Shown in pieces: positions 25,624 through 35,126 of a stretch of 64,000 nucleotides of DNA; the stretch's first letter is position 1, and each line of letters starts with the position of its first letter. Made by a program: the position numbers and the translations under genes. The DNA lies in contig CAKTEM010000011.1 of the NCBI GenBank assembly GCA_934548045.1, positions 1 to 64,000 on the forward strand, read 5' to 3'. The notes beneath the pieces were generated by a model. It searched no databases, was not told the origin of the DNA, and saw only the letters and a list, made by a program, of their open reading frames with translations. Source of the DNA: an uncultured Faecalibacterium sp. (lineage in GTDB: Bacteria > Bacillota > Clostridia > Oscillospirales > Ruminococcaceae).

Positions 25624-27717
25624 ATGAAAGGCAAACATGCAAAAGATGCAGTGGCAGAACAAAAATACGCAAGACGACTGTTCGCACTCTGCTTTGCGGT
25701 GGTCTTCCTGTGCAGCTGTCTGCTGCCGGTCTTCGCGTCCGGGCCGCTGCTGAACGAACCGCCTGCGGAGAGCGTGGAGACGACCATCGACATCGAAAAA
25801 GCCGAGGCGGACAGCGTTGCGGAGGAAGAAACACCGGACAGCATCCCGGAGGCGGACAGCACCGAGGAGGAACTGGCAGAGTCCGAAGCAATAGCAGAGG
25901 AACCGGCGTCCAGCATCAAGGATACGATGGAAGAAATTCCCACAGAAACACAGGTGGACGAGCTTCCCGGAGAGGAATTCACGGAGGAACTGCCGGATGA
26001 GGTCTTCTGGGAAGATACGACCAGTTTTGACGAGGTTTCCGATGCCGCAGTCTTTGCGGCGGATACTTACGCCAGTAGACCAAGGTCGACCGACTTCACC
26101 TTCTCGGTCGAGAATGCCGAAGTGGTCTATGTCCACTATGATTCCAGCATCAGCGCAACGGAAGCCGGAAATCTGGAATTTGAGCCGGTGACCGGCCCCT
26201 TCACGACCGACTGGGATCACAACTATAACAACTACTGGGTATTCTTCGTGAAACCGGACGAAAACTACATGGTGACCGGTATTGGTGCTTCGGGCTACGA
26301 TGCCAGCTACCGGAACGATATTTACAGCGTAGATGGTAGCTACAAAAATATCAGCCACTATCCGGGCATTGTGGCTCTGGTGGAGCGTGCGAAAGCACTG
26401 GGGTATGTCGGAATGTTCGGATACAGCCGGAACGCTTCCGATGATAATCCATTTACGAGCGCGGATGTCACGGTGACCGGCGAACAGCCGCCCATCACGG
26501 TGGAAGCCGTCAGCGACAAGACCGAAAATGTCCGGCCGGATGATGCGCTGACCTTTACGGTCACCATCACGCCAGGCCACACGGCAGGAACCAGCAGCAC
26601 CGGCTACACCGGACGGGATACGGTGGAGGATGTCACCATCGAGAGCCTTATCATCAACGGCGTCGATTACAAGGACAGCTGCGCGCCGCTGGTGGCAAAC
26701 GGAGACGGTACTTACACAACAACGGTTCCCTACACGGCGACACGGGAGGACTGCAATGCCGGACTTGTCAAGATGGAAGTCACGGCTTCGGTGGACTACA
26801 AGGTGAAACTGAACACCAAGGATTTCAACGAGGCAACCGTGGACACTGACGCAACCATTGAAAGCTCCGCGACGGTGGAATGTCTCATTGCGCCCAAGAG
26901 TCAGGTGCGGTATGTGACGATTATCGAGAACGCGCCGGCGAACTATCCGGAAGAACTCGATGAACACCCTACCGACAGCAATACCTATTACGAGGGCGAG
27001 TTTGTCACGGTGGATACGACCTACCCGGGCAAAACCGTTGTGGATGCCGAAAACGGCGGTATCTGGACCTTTGACGGTTGGTATCTCGGCGAAGACAAGG
27101 TGACGGAAGCGGAAATGACCCAGACCGGACTGGTCTTTGAGGGCGTCTGGCGGTTCAAAAAGACGACCAGCTCGTTCAAGGTGGAAAAATCCGTCCGCGG
27201 CAACATGGCTGACCCGGATCAGGAGTTTCCGTTCAGCATCACCGTCCGGGATGCTGATGGGAATCCACTGGAATTCAAGCTGGACGGCGTTCTGCAGACC
27301 GGAACGGCCTCTTTCACCCTGAAAGATGGTGAGGATATCCCATTGACGCAAGTTCCGACCGGTGCGACCGTCATCATCACCGAGACGGATGCGGAGGGCT
27401 ACCGGGTCAACGCGATGCTGAACACCGAATACTTGAACCTCAACTGGCAGGACGACGGCGGAAGCTTCGCCTTTACGGTGGCACAGCCCAGTATCCAGAC
27501 CCTCTCGGCGGAAGATGAGGACATCGGCCTTGTCCTGCTGAGTACGGCCAATGATGGTGAACTGACCGAGGGCAGTGTCGTGACCGTCATCAACAAGAAG
27601 GAACTTCCGGTTCCGACCGGCGTGGCAATGGACACGGCTCCCTATCTGCTCCTCTTCATCCTGACGGGTGCAGGTGCAGGGCGGCTCCTGCTGCGGAGAC
27701 GCCGGTTCGAGGATTGA
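25624..27717 (+). CDS. Large sortase-anchored surface protein (pilus tip adhesin-like)
   Basis: 697-aa surface protein. Signal peptide (1-40), a very acidic Glu/Asp/Ser/Pro stretch (about 45-130), an unassigned N-terminal domain, repeated Ig-like regions, a SHIRT-like domain (VRYVTIIENAPANYPEEL ... WTFDGWYLG), a pilin isopeptide-type domain (KVEKSVRGNMADPDQEFPF with E box VIITETDAEGY), and a sorting signal VPTGVAMD, hydrophobic helix and RRRR tail. By position it corresponds to Cpa, the tip adhesin of streptococcal FCT pili. No clear thioester Cys motif was found. AGGAGGG precedes the ATG. First gene of the pilus operon; a regulated leader lies upstream. Confidence 0.85.
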   Translation: MKGKHAKDAVAEQKYARRLFALCFAVVFLCSCLLPVFASGPLLNEPPAESVETTIDIEKAEADSVAEEETPDSIPEADSTEEELAESEAIAEEPASSIKDTMEEIPTETQVDELPGEEFTEELPDEVFWEDTTSFDEVSDAAVFAADTYASRPRSTDFTFSVENAEVVYVHYDSSISATEAGNLEFEPVTGPFTTDWDHNYNNYWVFFVKPDENYMVTGIGASGYDASYRNDIYSVDGSYKNISHYPGIVALVERAKALGYVGMFGYSRNASDDNPFTSADVTVTGEQPPITVEAVSDKTENVRPDDALTFTVTITPGHTAGTSSTGYTGRDTVEDVTIESLIINGVDYKDSCAPLVANGDGTYTTTVPYTATREDCNAGLVKMEVTASVDYKVKLNTKDFNEATVDTDATIESSATVECLIAPKSQVRYVTIIENAPANYPEELDEHPTDSNTYYEGEFVTVDTTYPGKTVVDAENGGIWTFDGWYLGEDKVTEAEMTQTGLVFEGVWRFKKTTSSFKVEKSVRGNMADPDQEFPFSITVRDADGNPLEFKLDGVLQTGTASFTLKDGEDIPLTQVPTGATVIITETDAEGYRVNAMLNTEYLNLNWQDDGGSFAFTVAQPSIQTLSAEDEDIGLVLLSTANDGELTEGSVVTVINKKELPVPTGVAMDTAPYLLLFILTGAGAGRLLLRRRRFED

Positions 27718-27736
27718 AAATGAGAAGGAGGACAAA

Positions 27737-28303
27737 ATGGAAAAGGAACTGCGTTCGGCTCCGGCAGGCACTTTCCGGGAGCGGATAAAGCATCTGCACG
27801 AGCGGATGAACGCTTCGCGAAACTGGCGTGATTTCTGGAACCTGCTGTTCCGGGTGGCGGTCCTGGCCGTCGCTGCATGGGTGCTGTGCGGCTGGGTCTT
27901 CCTGCTGACACAGGCATCCGGAAACAGCATGTTCCCGGCAGTAAAGGCCGGAGATTTACTCATTGGCTACCGGCTGCAAAAGACCTACGCCAAAAACGAT
28001 GTCGTCCTCTACGAGCAGGACGGAAAGCTCTGCGTGGGCCGGGTGCTGGGCCGTGCAAACGACCTCATCAGCATGGACGACAGCGGAACGCTGGTGGTGA
28101 ACGGTTCCGTGCAGAGCGGAGAAATTTTGTATCCCACTTATGCCAAGGAGGGGCTGGAATACCCCTGCACCGTGCCGGAGGGCTGCGTGTTCATCCTTGG
28201 CGACTATCGGACACAGGCGACGGACAGCCGCGATTTCGGGCCAGTGGCTCTGACACAGGTCAAAGCAAAGGTCATCACTCTACTGCGGCGGCGTGGCTTG
28301 TAA
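27737..28303 (+). CDS. Signal peptidase I homologue lacking the catalytic lysine (SipA-like pilus factor)
   Basis: 188-aa S26-type protein with one membrane helix (about 37-58). Serine is kept in SGNSMFP (Ser64), and box E is intact (VPEGCVFILGDYRTQATDSRDFG). The box D lysine position is Gly101: CVGRVLGRAND replaces the usual xxKRVxGxPGD. In S. pyogenes pilus loci, SipA is an S26 homologue that has lost catalytic residues and acts in pilus assembly. Here only the Lys is lost. Its position between adhesin and backbone pilin matches sipA. GGAGG precedes the ATG. Confidence 0.87.
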   Translation: MEKELRSAPAGTFRERIKHLHERMNASRNWRDFWNLLFRVAVLAVAAWVLCGWVFLLTQASGNSMFPAVKAGDLLIGYRLQKTYAKNDVVLYEQDGKLCVGRVLGRANDLISMDDSGTLVVNGSVQSGEILYPTYAKEGLEYPCTVPEGCVFILGDYRTQATDSRDFGPVALTQVKAKVITLLRRRGL

Positions 28304-28332
28304 ATAAAGACAACTTTCAGGGAGGAATTAAG

Positions 28333-29421
28333 ATGAAACTGAAAAACACATTTGCAGGATTTCTGGCAGTCTCGATGATGGCGTCCATGGCGGCGGTCCC
28401 TGCCTTTGCAACGTCTCCGTCGTTCAGCAATGACCCCATCACAGGCCCCCTCGAGCTGACAAAGATCTACGACGTCCTGAAAGGCACCGCCCCGGCGGAA
28501 AACCTTCAGTTCAAGGTGACCTACTGGAAATCGGAAAAAGTCGTCAGCGGCGGCATCGACAACAGCATCCCCACCGGCTCGCTGATCTACAATGCTGACT
28601 TCACGGAGGGCGGCACCGAGGACGGTCTGGATCTGGGCCAGCACAAGAAAACCTTCAGTATTGATTTGCAGAACGATCTGGGTCTTCACAAGGTCGGCAA
28701 ATACTACTTCAAGGTCGAAGAGGTCGCTGGCGATATGGCAAGCGTGAGCTATGATTCCAGTGTCCGGGTTCTGGTCGTCTCGGTCGTGAACAAGGTGGAT
28801 GATGACGGGAAGCTGCTGGATGGGTTGGATTACTATGCTGCCTTGTACGAGATGGGAAAGGACGGAGAGCTGGGTGAGAAGATCTCCGGCGGCGACGCCT
28901 TCGAGAACAAGTACGGCAAGGACGACTGCGACCGTGACAACGTGTTCAACATTGACCTGAGCAAGGAAGTCCGGGGGCGGTTCGCTGACCGGAACGAGAG
29001 CTTCACCTTCAACATCGTCTTTACGCCGGAAGCCGGCAAGAACGCGGATGATTACTACGGCGCAACTGTCACCATCAATGGCATCTCGTATGTCTGGGCA
29101 ATCGACGGCAGCACCGTGCATACCGTCCCCCTGAAGCACGGCGATACCTTTACCATCGACAACCTTCCCAAGGGCGTTACTTACACCGTGACCGAGGACT
29201 TCTCCGATTCCGAGTGGAGTACCACAGCGGACGGCGAAGACGGCACGACCACGACCGGCACCATCACGGCGGATAAGGATATTGATTACGTCAACAAACA
29301 CAACGGTGTGCCTGATACCGGTGTCATCCTCGACAATGCTCCGTACTTTGTCCTGCTGAGCGTCGTCATGACTGGTTCGGCTGTCCTGTTCATCCAGAAA
29401 CGCCGCCACACCGAGGACTGA
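28333..29421 (+). CDS. FctA-like pilus backbone subunit
   Basis: 362-aa pilin. Signal peptide ends near VPAFA; the first domain (PLELTKIYDVLKG ... YYFKVEEVAG) carries an E-box-like Glu, and the second domain (FNIDLSKEVRGRFADRNESF ... YTVTEDF) has the Lys and Glu expected for an intramolecular isopeptide bond. The sorting signal is VPDTGVILDNAP, then a helix and KRR tail. Two-domain build, size and place resemble FctA backbone pilins (FctA domain proteins). The second domain shares the KxVRGxxxDxxxxF pattern with the large adhesin. GGGAGGA lies before the ATG. Confidence 0.88.
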   Translation: MKLKNTFAGFLAVSMMASMAAVPAFATSPSFSNDPITGPLELTKIYDVLKGTAPAENLQFKVTYWKSEKVVSGGIDNSIPTGSLIYNADFTEGGTEDGLDLGQHKKTFSIDLQNDLGLHKVGKYYFKVEEVAGDMASVSYDSSVRVLVVSVVNKVDDDGKLLDGLDYYAALYEMGKDGELGEKISGGDAFENKYGKDDCDRDNVFNIDLSKEVRGRFADRNESFTFNIVFTPEAGKNADDYYGATVTINGISYVWAIDGSTVHTVPLKHGDTFTIDNLPKGVTYTVTEDFSDSEWSTTADGEDGTTTTGTITADKDIDYVNKHNGVPDTGVILDNAPYFVLLSVVMTGSAVLFIQKRRHTED

Positions 29422-29486
29422 GTTTCTCCGATATCCCGATGTTTTATAGCACGCATCTGCTCAGAAAAGCCTTGAAGCGATAGGAG

Positions 29487-30263
29487 GTGGGCTGTATCAA
29501 CTGGCAGCGGATGGTACTGAGAGCAGCCGACTTTCTCGTCAGCGCGGTCGTTGTTCTCTGCCTTATCACAGCAGGAGCCTATTCCGCATACGCGTTGTGG
29601 GATAACGCTCAAATCTACGCGGCGGTGGACGACGTACAGTCGGAGCTTCTCCCGTTCAAACCAGCCGCAGATGCCGACAATGGCGCGTCCTTTGAAGAGC
29701 TGTTGGCCATTAACCCGGATGTCCGGGGATGGCTGACGCTGGACGGAACCGCCATCGACTACCCTGTTTTGCAGGGTGAGACGAATTTCAGCTATATCAA
29801 CACCGATGTCTATGGAGAGTTTGCCCTCGCAGGAAGCATCTTTCTGGATTCGGACTGCGACGGCGGCTTCCGTGACCCCTATTCCCTGCTGTACGGTCAC
29901 CACATGGAAAACAGCAGGATGTTCGGCGACCTCGACCTGTACAAGGATGAGACGTTCTTTGGCGAGAATACGACCGGCACCCTGATTTTGCCCGACCGTA
30001 CCTACCAGCTCGAAACCATCGCCTGTCTGCTGGTTCCGGCGTCCGAAGAGGCCATCTTCGAGACCCAACAATGGAATCAGAACCTGAACGGCCTGCTGGA
30101 CTTTGCGCAGTCGAACGCCCTGAACTGGAGCGAAGAGACTGACCGAAAGTTCCGGGAGGACGGCGGAACCCAGCTTCTGGCGATGTCCACCTGCTCGGCA
30201 GAATTTACCGATGCACGAACCATTCTTCTGGCATGGATGAAGCCATCCGTGCTGGAAGCGTAA
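29487..30263 (+). CDS. Class B sortase (pilus polymerase type)
   Basis: 258-aa sortase: N-terminal membrane helix (LVSAVVVLCLITAGAYSAYA), substrate barrel, catalytic His in LLYGHHMENS, Cys in LLAMSTCSAEF and Arg in TDARTILLAW; the TCS-type active site and length fit class B. In FCT-3-like pili a class B sortase (SrtC2) polymerises FctA. The start is uncertain: the GTG used overlaps its own GGAGG site, the next in-frame ATG (29511) is 23 bases beyond it, and only an ATC stands at ideal distance. It likely joins backbone subunits through the VPDTG signal. Confidence 0.9.
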   Translation: MGCINWQRMVLRAADFLVSAVVVLCLITAGAYSAYALWDNAQIYAAVDDVQSELLPFKPAADADNGASFEELLAINPDVRGWLTLDGTAIDYPVLQGETNFSYINTDVYGEFALAGSIFLDSDCDGGFRDPYSLLYGHHMENSRMFGDLDLYKDETFFGENTTGTLILPDRTYQLETIACLLVPASEEAIFETQQWNQNLNGLLDFAQSNALNWSEETDRKFREDGGTQLLAMSTCSAEFTDARTILLAWMKPSVLEA

Positions 30264-30276
30264 AGGAGGGGATGAA

Positions 30277-31083
30277 ATGAAGTTCCGAAGATTCGCGGCA
30301 GCGTTGCTGATGGCGGCTCTCTGTCTGAGCGTCTGTCTGCCTGCCGGTTTTGCGGCTGGTTATGCCGTGACCCTGAGGTTGGGCGTTGAGGTACGGTGTA
30401 CCGGTACATCCATCCCTGCCGAGACGTTTCAGCTGGAACTCACCGCGCAGGACGACGAGCCCATGCCGGAGGACGTCGCCCAAGGTGATACCGTGGTGAT
30501 CCTTGCCGCCAATCACGGCCGGGAACCCGTCACGGCATATTTTCCGGAAATTACCTTCACCCACCCGGGTTATTACTACTACACTGTAAAACAGGTCCAC
30601 GGCAGCAAAGCGAACGCGGACTATGACGATACGGTGTACTATATCAAGGTCCAGGTCGTCAACGACGGCGATACCCTGCGCACCGATGTGATGGCGTTTA
30701 CCTCGCCGGAGATGCCGGCAGACCAGAAGCAGAGCGAGATCTGCTTTACGAACCGCTACGGGAACGCCCCATACATTCCGCCCTATCAGCCGCCCACGGA
30801 CGACGATATTACGCCGGTCACTCCTGTGACCCCAGTGACTCCCGTTACGTCGGTGACGCCGGAACCGGAGATCCCGACAACACCGCAGCCCGAGGAACCG
30901 GAGCCGACCCAGATCCCGGAGGAACCCGTTCCCCCGGAGCAGGAGCAGCCGCCGAAAGAGACCCTGATACAGACCGGACAGAACAACTGGCCGGTGCCGG
31001 TATTGGCCGGATGTGGTGCAGCCCTCGTTGGATTTGGTATCCTTTTGACGCGGCGTGAAAAGAGAAAGGACGAAAATGCGTAA
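30277..31083 (+). CDS. Small pilin with Pro-rich stalk (FctB-like anchor subunit)
   Basis: 268-aa surface protein: signal peptide, a FctB-like beta domain (VTLRLGVEVRCTG ... YYYYTVKQVHG, FTNRYG end), a threonine/proline/valine repeat and PEPE-type stalk (about residues 165-230), a sorting signal LIQTGQ, helix and RREKRK tail. A Pro-rich stalk before the anchor is typical of basal pilins. GGAGGGG precedes the ATG. The stop overlaps the next sortase start by eight bases. Confidence 0.82.
   Translation: MKFRRFAAALLMAALCLSVCLPAGFAAGYAVTLRLGVEVRCTGTSIPAETFQLELTAQDDEPMPEDVAQGDTVVILAANHGREPVTAYFPEITFTHPGYYYYTVKQVHGSKANADYDDTVYYIKVQVVNDGDTLRTDVMAFTSPEMPADQKQSEICFTNRYGNAPYIPPYQPPTDDDITPVTPVTPVTPVTSVTPEPEIPTTPQPEEPEPTQIPEEPVPPEQEQPPKETLIQTGQNNWPVPVLAGCGAALVGFGILLTRREKRKDENA
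30811..30861 (+). repeat. Short tandem (VTP)n repeat in the basal pilin stalk
   Basis: Five 9-base units coding Val-Thr-Pro (one Val-Thr-Ser) with synonymous variation, which argues for selection on protein rather than fresh slippage. Confidence 0.8.
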
Positions 31084-31711
31084 CTCCCTCGGGAAACTCT
31101 GCGTGATCGCAGGCGTTCTCCTGCTGCTGGCAGCGTTGAGCGTCTTCGGGTACAATCGGCGTGAGGACGCTCACGCCGGAGCCGAAGCGCAGGCTGCCGT
31201 GCAGGAGCTGGAAGAGAAAGTGATGGAACTCAGCACCGCCGAAACGCCCTCGGATACAGCAGACCCGGACAGCGAAGAGCCGCAAAGCTCGGAACTTCCG
31301 GTGACCCTGCTGGACGGCTATGAATATATCGGCGTGCTGTCCATCCCATCGCTTGACCTCCGGCTCCCGGTCATGAGCAACTGGAGCTATCCAAAGCTGA
31401 AACTCTCGCCCTGCCGGGCCTCCGGTTCTTCCCGGACGGATGATTTGGTAATTGCTGCGCACAATTACGAGTCGCATTTCGGGAAGTTGGGGAGCTTGTC
31501 GGTGGGAGACAGTGTGGAGTTTACCGACATGGAGGGAGTGGAGAACCACTACACGGTCACGAAGACGGATGTTCTGAAACCGACCGACGTGGACGAGGTG
31601 AAAGCCAGCGGCTATGCGCTGACCCTGTACACCTGCACCTACGGCGGCAAGACCCGGATCGTCGTTTTCTGCCAGCGTGCGGAAAACGGCACCGCAGGCG
31701 AAATCACCTGA
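31076..31711 (+). CDS. Second sortase (divergent, probably anchoring)
   Basis: 211-aa sortase with N-terminal helix (LCVIAGVLLLLAALSVFGY), catalytic His in LVIAAHNYESHFGKL, Cys in LTLYTCTYGGKTRIVVFCQR with Arg eight residues on. Not class B; the YTCTYGG active site and short length resemble class D/E-like or unassigned Clostridial sortases. It could attach the finished pilus to the wall through LIQTGQ, or process other substrates. Last gene of the operon, overlapping the basal pilin by eight bases. Confidence 0.85.
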   Translation: MRNSLGKLCVIAGVLLLLAALSVFGYNRREDAHAGAEAQAAVQELEEKVMELSTAETPSDTADPDSEEPQSSELPVTLLDGYEYIGVLSIPSLDLRLPVMSNWSYPKLKLSPCRASGSSRTDDLVIAAHNYESHFGKLGSLSVGDSVEFTDMEGVENHYTVTKTDVLKPTDVDEVKASGYALTLYTCTYGGKTRIVVFCQRAENGTAGEIT

Positions 31712-31722
31712 TATCGCTCCCG

Positions 31723-31763
31723 AACATCCCGTGCCGGAACTGCTCCGGTACGGGATGTTTTCT
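31723..31763 (+). terminator. Terminator of the pilus operon
   Basis: AACATCCCGTGCCGGA (31723-31738) pairs with TCCGGTACGGGATGTT (31744-31759), then T residues. Confidence 0.9.
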
Positions 31764-31770
31764 GCGCATC

Positions 31771-31813
31771 GCCCTCTCAGGCGCATTTGCGCCAGCTCTC
31801 CCAAAGGGAGAGC
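31771..31813. repeat. Intergenic palindromic repeat
   Basis: Two adjacent hairpins, GGCGCATTTGCGCC and GGCTCTCCCTTTGGGAGAGC (on the minus strand), in the gap after the pilus operon. Similar to short dispersed elements frequent in Faecalibacterium-group genomes (from memory). Confidence 0.6.
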
Positions 31814-31949
31814 CATTGGCAGGCCGGTCAGCTGAAAGCGTAAACCATAAAATGCCGGGCCTCGCTGTTGAAAGCAGCGACATAATCCGGTGAAGAGAGT
31901 CATATACTTTCTCCAGAGAAATCAAACTTTGGGTGGGAGGCATGGGTCT

Positions 31950-32690
31950 ATGTTTGTGGTAACATTGAATCAGACGAGCCTGAAAAAGTTCGGGCTGGGC
32001 GTGGCCTGCTGCGCGCTGGTGGTGTTCAGCGCGGTACTGGGGCGGTACATCAGCACCCGGACGGCACCGGCATCGGCCAGTGTGAACAAGATCGAGAGCG
32101 CGCAGGATATCCAGACTTGGTTCACCGGCTACGGCCTTGATGTGGATGGCGCGACCATCACCGCCGATAAAGTGAAGATCCCCCGGAAGTGGGATGACAG
32201 TTTCTCGGCGTTCAATGGGGTCATCCAGCAGAGCGGAATGGATCTGACGCGCTACAAGGGCAAGACCGTCGAGAAATGGACCGCGCTCATCCCGGCGGCC
32301 AGCAAGGGCGAGGCCAGCAGCTATGGCGTGCTGCTCGTCTACCGGAAAAAAGCAGTCGGCGCGTATCTGCTCGAAAAGCCCTCCGGCGTCGTCACCGGCC
32401 TGAAAGATGCCCAGACCGCGATGGCGCAGCAGGAGCAGGCACAGGAAGTCTCGGGCGAGGATTACAGCGGCGACTGGGGCGAACGCCATGACGAGGAGCT
32501 GAGCGCGTCCGAACAGGCGCAGGAGACCTCCGGTGAAGATTTCAGCGGAGATTGGGGCGAGCGTCACGACGGAGAGCTGGGAGCCGAGGGCCAGAGCCAG
32601 CAGACTTCCGGCGAACCGGAGACGATGCCGCAGCAGGATGCCCAGTACACCGACCTGCCGCTGGACGCCGAGGGCTATCCGGTCGAGTGA
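31950..32690 (+). CDS. DUF4830-type membrane-anchored protein
   Basis: 246-aa protein. An N-terminal helix (LGVACCALVVFSAVLG) is followed by a DUF4830-like domain (AQDIQTWFTGYGLDVDG ... IPRKWDDSFSAFNGVIQQSG ... ASSYGVLLVYRKKAVGAYLL). The C-terminal third is acidic and Gln/Glu-rich, containing a 23-codon direct duplication. Start ATG 31950 has GGGAGG nine bases upstream. Family function unknown; related proteins occur widely in Clostridia. Lies alone between the pilus terminator and ptsH. Confidence 0.75.
   Translation: MFVVTLNQTSLKKFGLGVACCALVVFSAVLGRYISTRTAPASASVNKIESAQDIQTWFTGYGLDVDGATITADKVKIPRKWDDSFSAFNGVIQQSGMDLTRYKGKTVEKWTALIPAASKGEASSYGVLLVYRKKAVGAYLLEKPSGVVTGLKDAQTAMAQQEQAQEVSGEDYSGDWGERHDEELSASEQAQETSGEDFSGDWGERHDGELGAEGQSQQTSGEPETMPQQDAQYTDLPLDAEGYPVE
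32433..32579 (+). repeat. 69-base direct duplication inside the DUF4830 gene
   Basis: Units 32433-32501 and 32511-32579 encode E(Q)AQE-V/T-SGED-Y/F-SGDWGERHD-E/G-EL. The DNA copies have diverged mostly at third positions, so the duplication is old and protein-conserved. Confidence 0.85.
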
Positions 32691-32972
32691 AAAAATCACG
32701 CAGGGATGTTATGTTGTATCCTACTGACCAACCGTCAGTTTGGACGAAAAATAATATCAACCTCGAAAAAATGTGTACTCTTTGCATTTTTGCTGTATAA
32801 TTATGTTCAATTGTAACAAAAAAATCGTTAAAAAATCGGCAATATGAAACGGTGAAAAATTCTCCGAACGGGTTTATAATAATAGTAGTACATCCAGCGG
32901 CAAAAAATTTTGCAGTCGCGGCCGGAGCGGCACAGACCACCCGGCAAGGGATGAAGTAAGGAGAAAATGATC

Positions 32973-33230
32973 ATGAAGGAATTCCAGTATACCGTTAAGG
33001 ATGCCTGCGGCATCCATGCTCGTCCGGCAGGTCTGCTCGTCAAGGTCGCTAAGGGCTTTGCAAGCACCGCTACCCTCGAGAAAGAGGGCAAGACCTGCGA
33101 CCTGCGCAAGCTGATGGCTCTGATGGGCATGGGCGTCAAGCAGGGCGACACCATCACCATCAAGGTCGAGGGTGACGACGAAGCAGCAGCAGCTGAGGCG
33201 ATCCAGAAGTTCCTGAGCGAGAACGTCTGA
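32973..33230 (+). CDS. ptsH: Phosphocarrier protein HPr
   Basis: 85-aa PTS phosphocarrier. With the start at 32973 (nine bases after AAGGAG; a near in-frame ATG at 32967 is too close), the active-site histidine is His15 in GIHARPAG, the canonical number. The regulatory Ser46 of Gram-positive HPr is replaced by Lys46 in CDLRKLMALMGMGV, so HPr kinase could not phosphorylate it there. The preceding 282-base gap has AT-rich promoter-like boxes (TATAAT at 32796 and 32875) but no riboswitch seen. Followed by a hairpin and then ptsI. Confidence 0.95.
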   Translation: MKEFQYTVKDACGIHARPAGLLVKVAKGFASTATLEKEGKTCDLRKLMALMGMGVKQGDTITIKVEGDDEAAAAEAIQKFLSENV

Positions 33231-33252
33231 TCCGCGAGATTAACGTGAAGCG

Positions 33253-33290
33253 AAGTCCTCGTGGGGAAACTGACCTGCGAGGACTTTTTT
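33253..33290 (+). terminator. Terminator/attenuator between ptsH and ptsI
   Basis: AAGTCCTCG (33253-33261) pairs with CGAGGACTT (33278-33286), followed by T's. It probably lets HPr be made in excess over EI. Confidence 0.8.
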
Positions 33291-33317
33291 AATTCAAGAT
33301 GAGAAGGAGAATTTGCG

Positions 33318-34979
<1,662 letters not shown>

Positions 34980-34999
34980 GAAAACCGAAAAAGTTCCAG

Positions 35000-35037
35000 A
35001 CCCCCGGTGAGAGAAAACTCTTTCACCGGGGGTTTTG
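35000..35037 (+). terminator. Terminator of ptsI
   Basis: ACCCCCGGTGA (35000-35010) pairs with TCACCGGGGGT (35023-35033), followed by TTT. Confidence 0.88.
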
Positions 35038-35126
35038 TACACCTGAAATTTGAAAAAACACTTTAAAACCATAAAGCGAGATGCTATACTGAAATCACAT
35101 CTCCGCCCGGATAAGGAGGAACCGGC

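Noticed and set aside
25321..27963. 880-codon minus-strand frame opposite the adhesin gene
   Set aside because: No recognisable domain, no start signal, and the plus-strand protein has signal peptide, pilin domains and a sorting signal.
30811..30861. CRISPR or other spaced repeat array
   Set aside because: The only tandem repeats are protein-coding (VTP)n and the DUF4830 duplication; no repeat-spacer pattern exists in the window.
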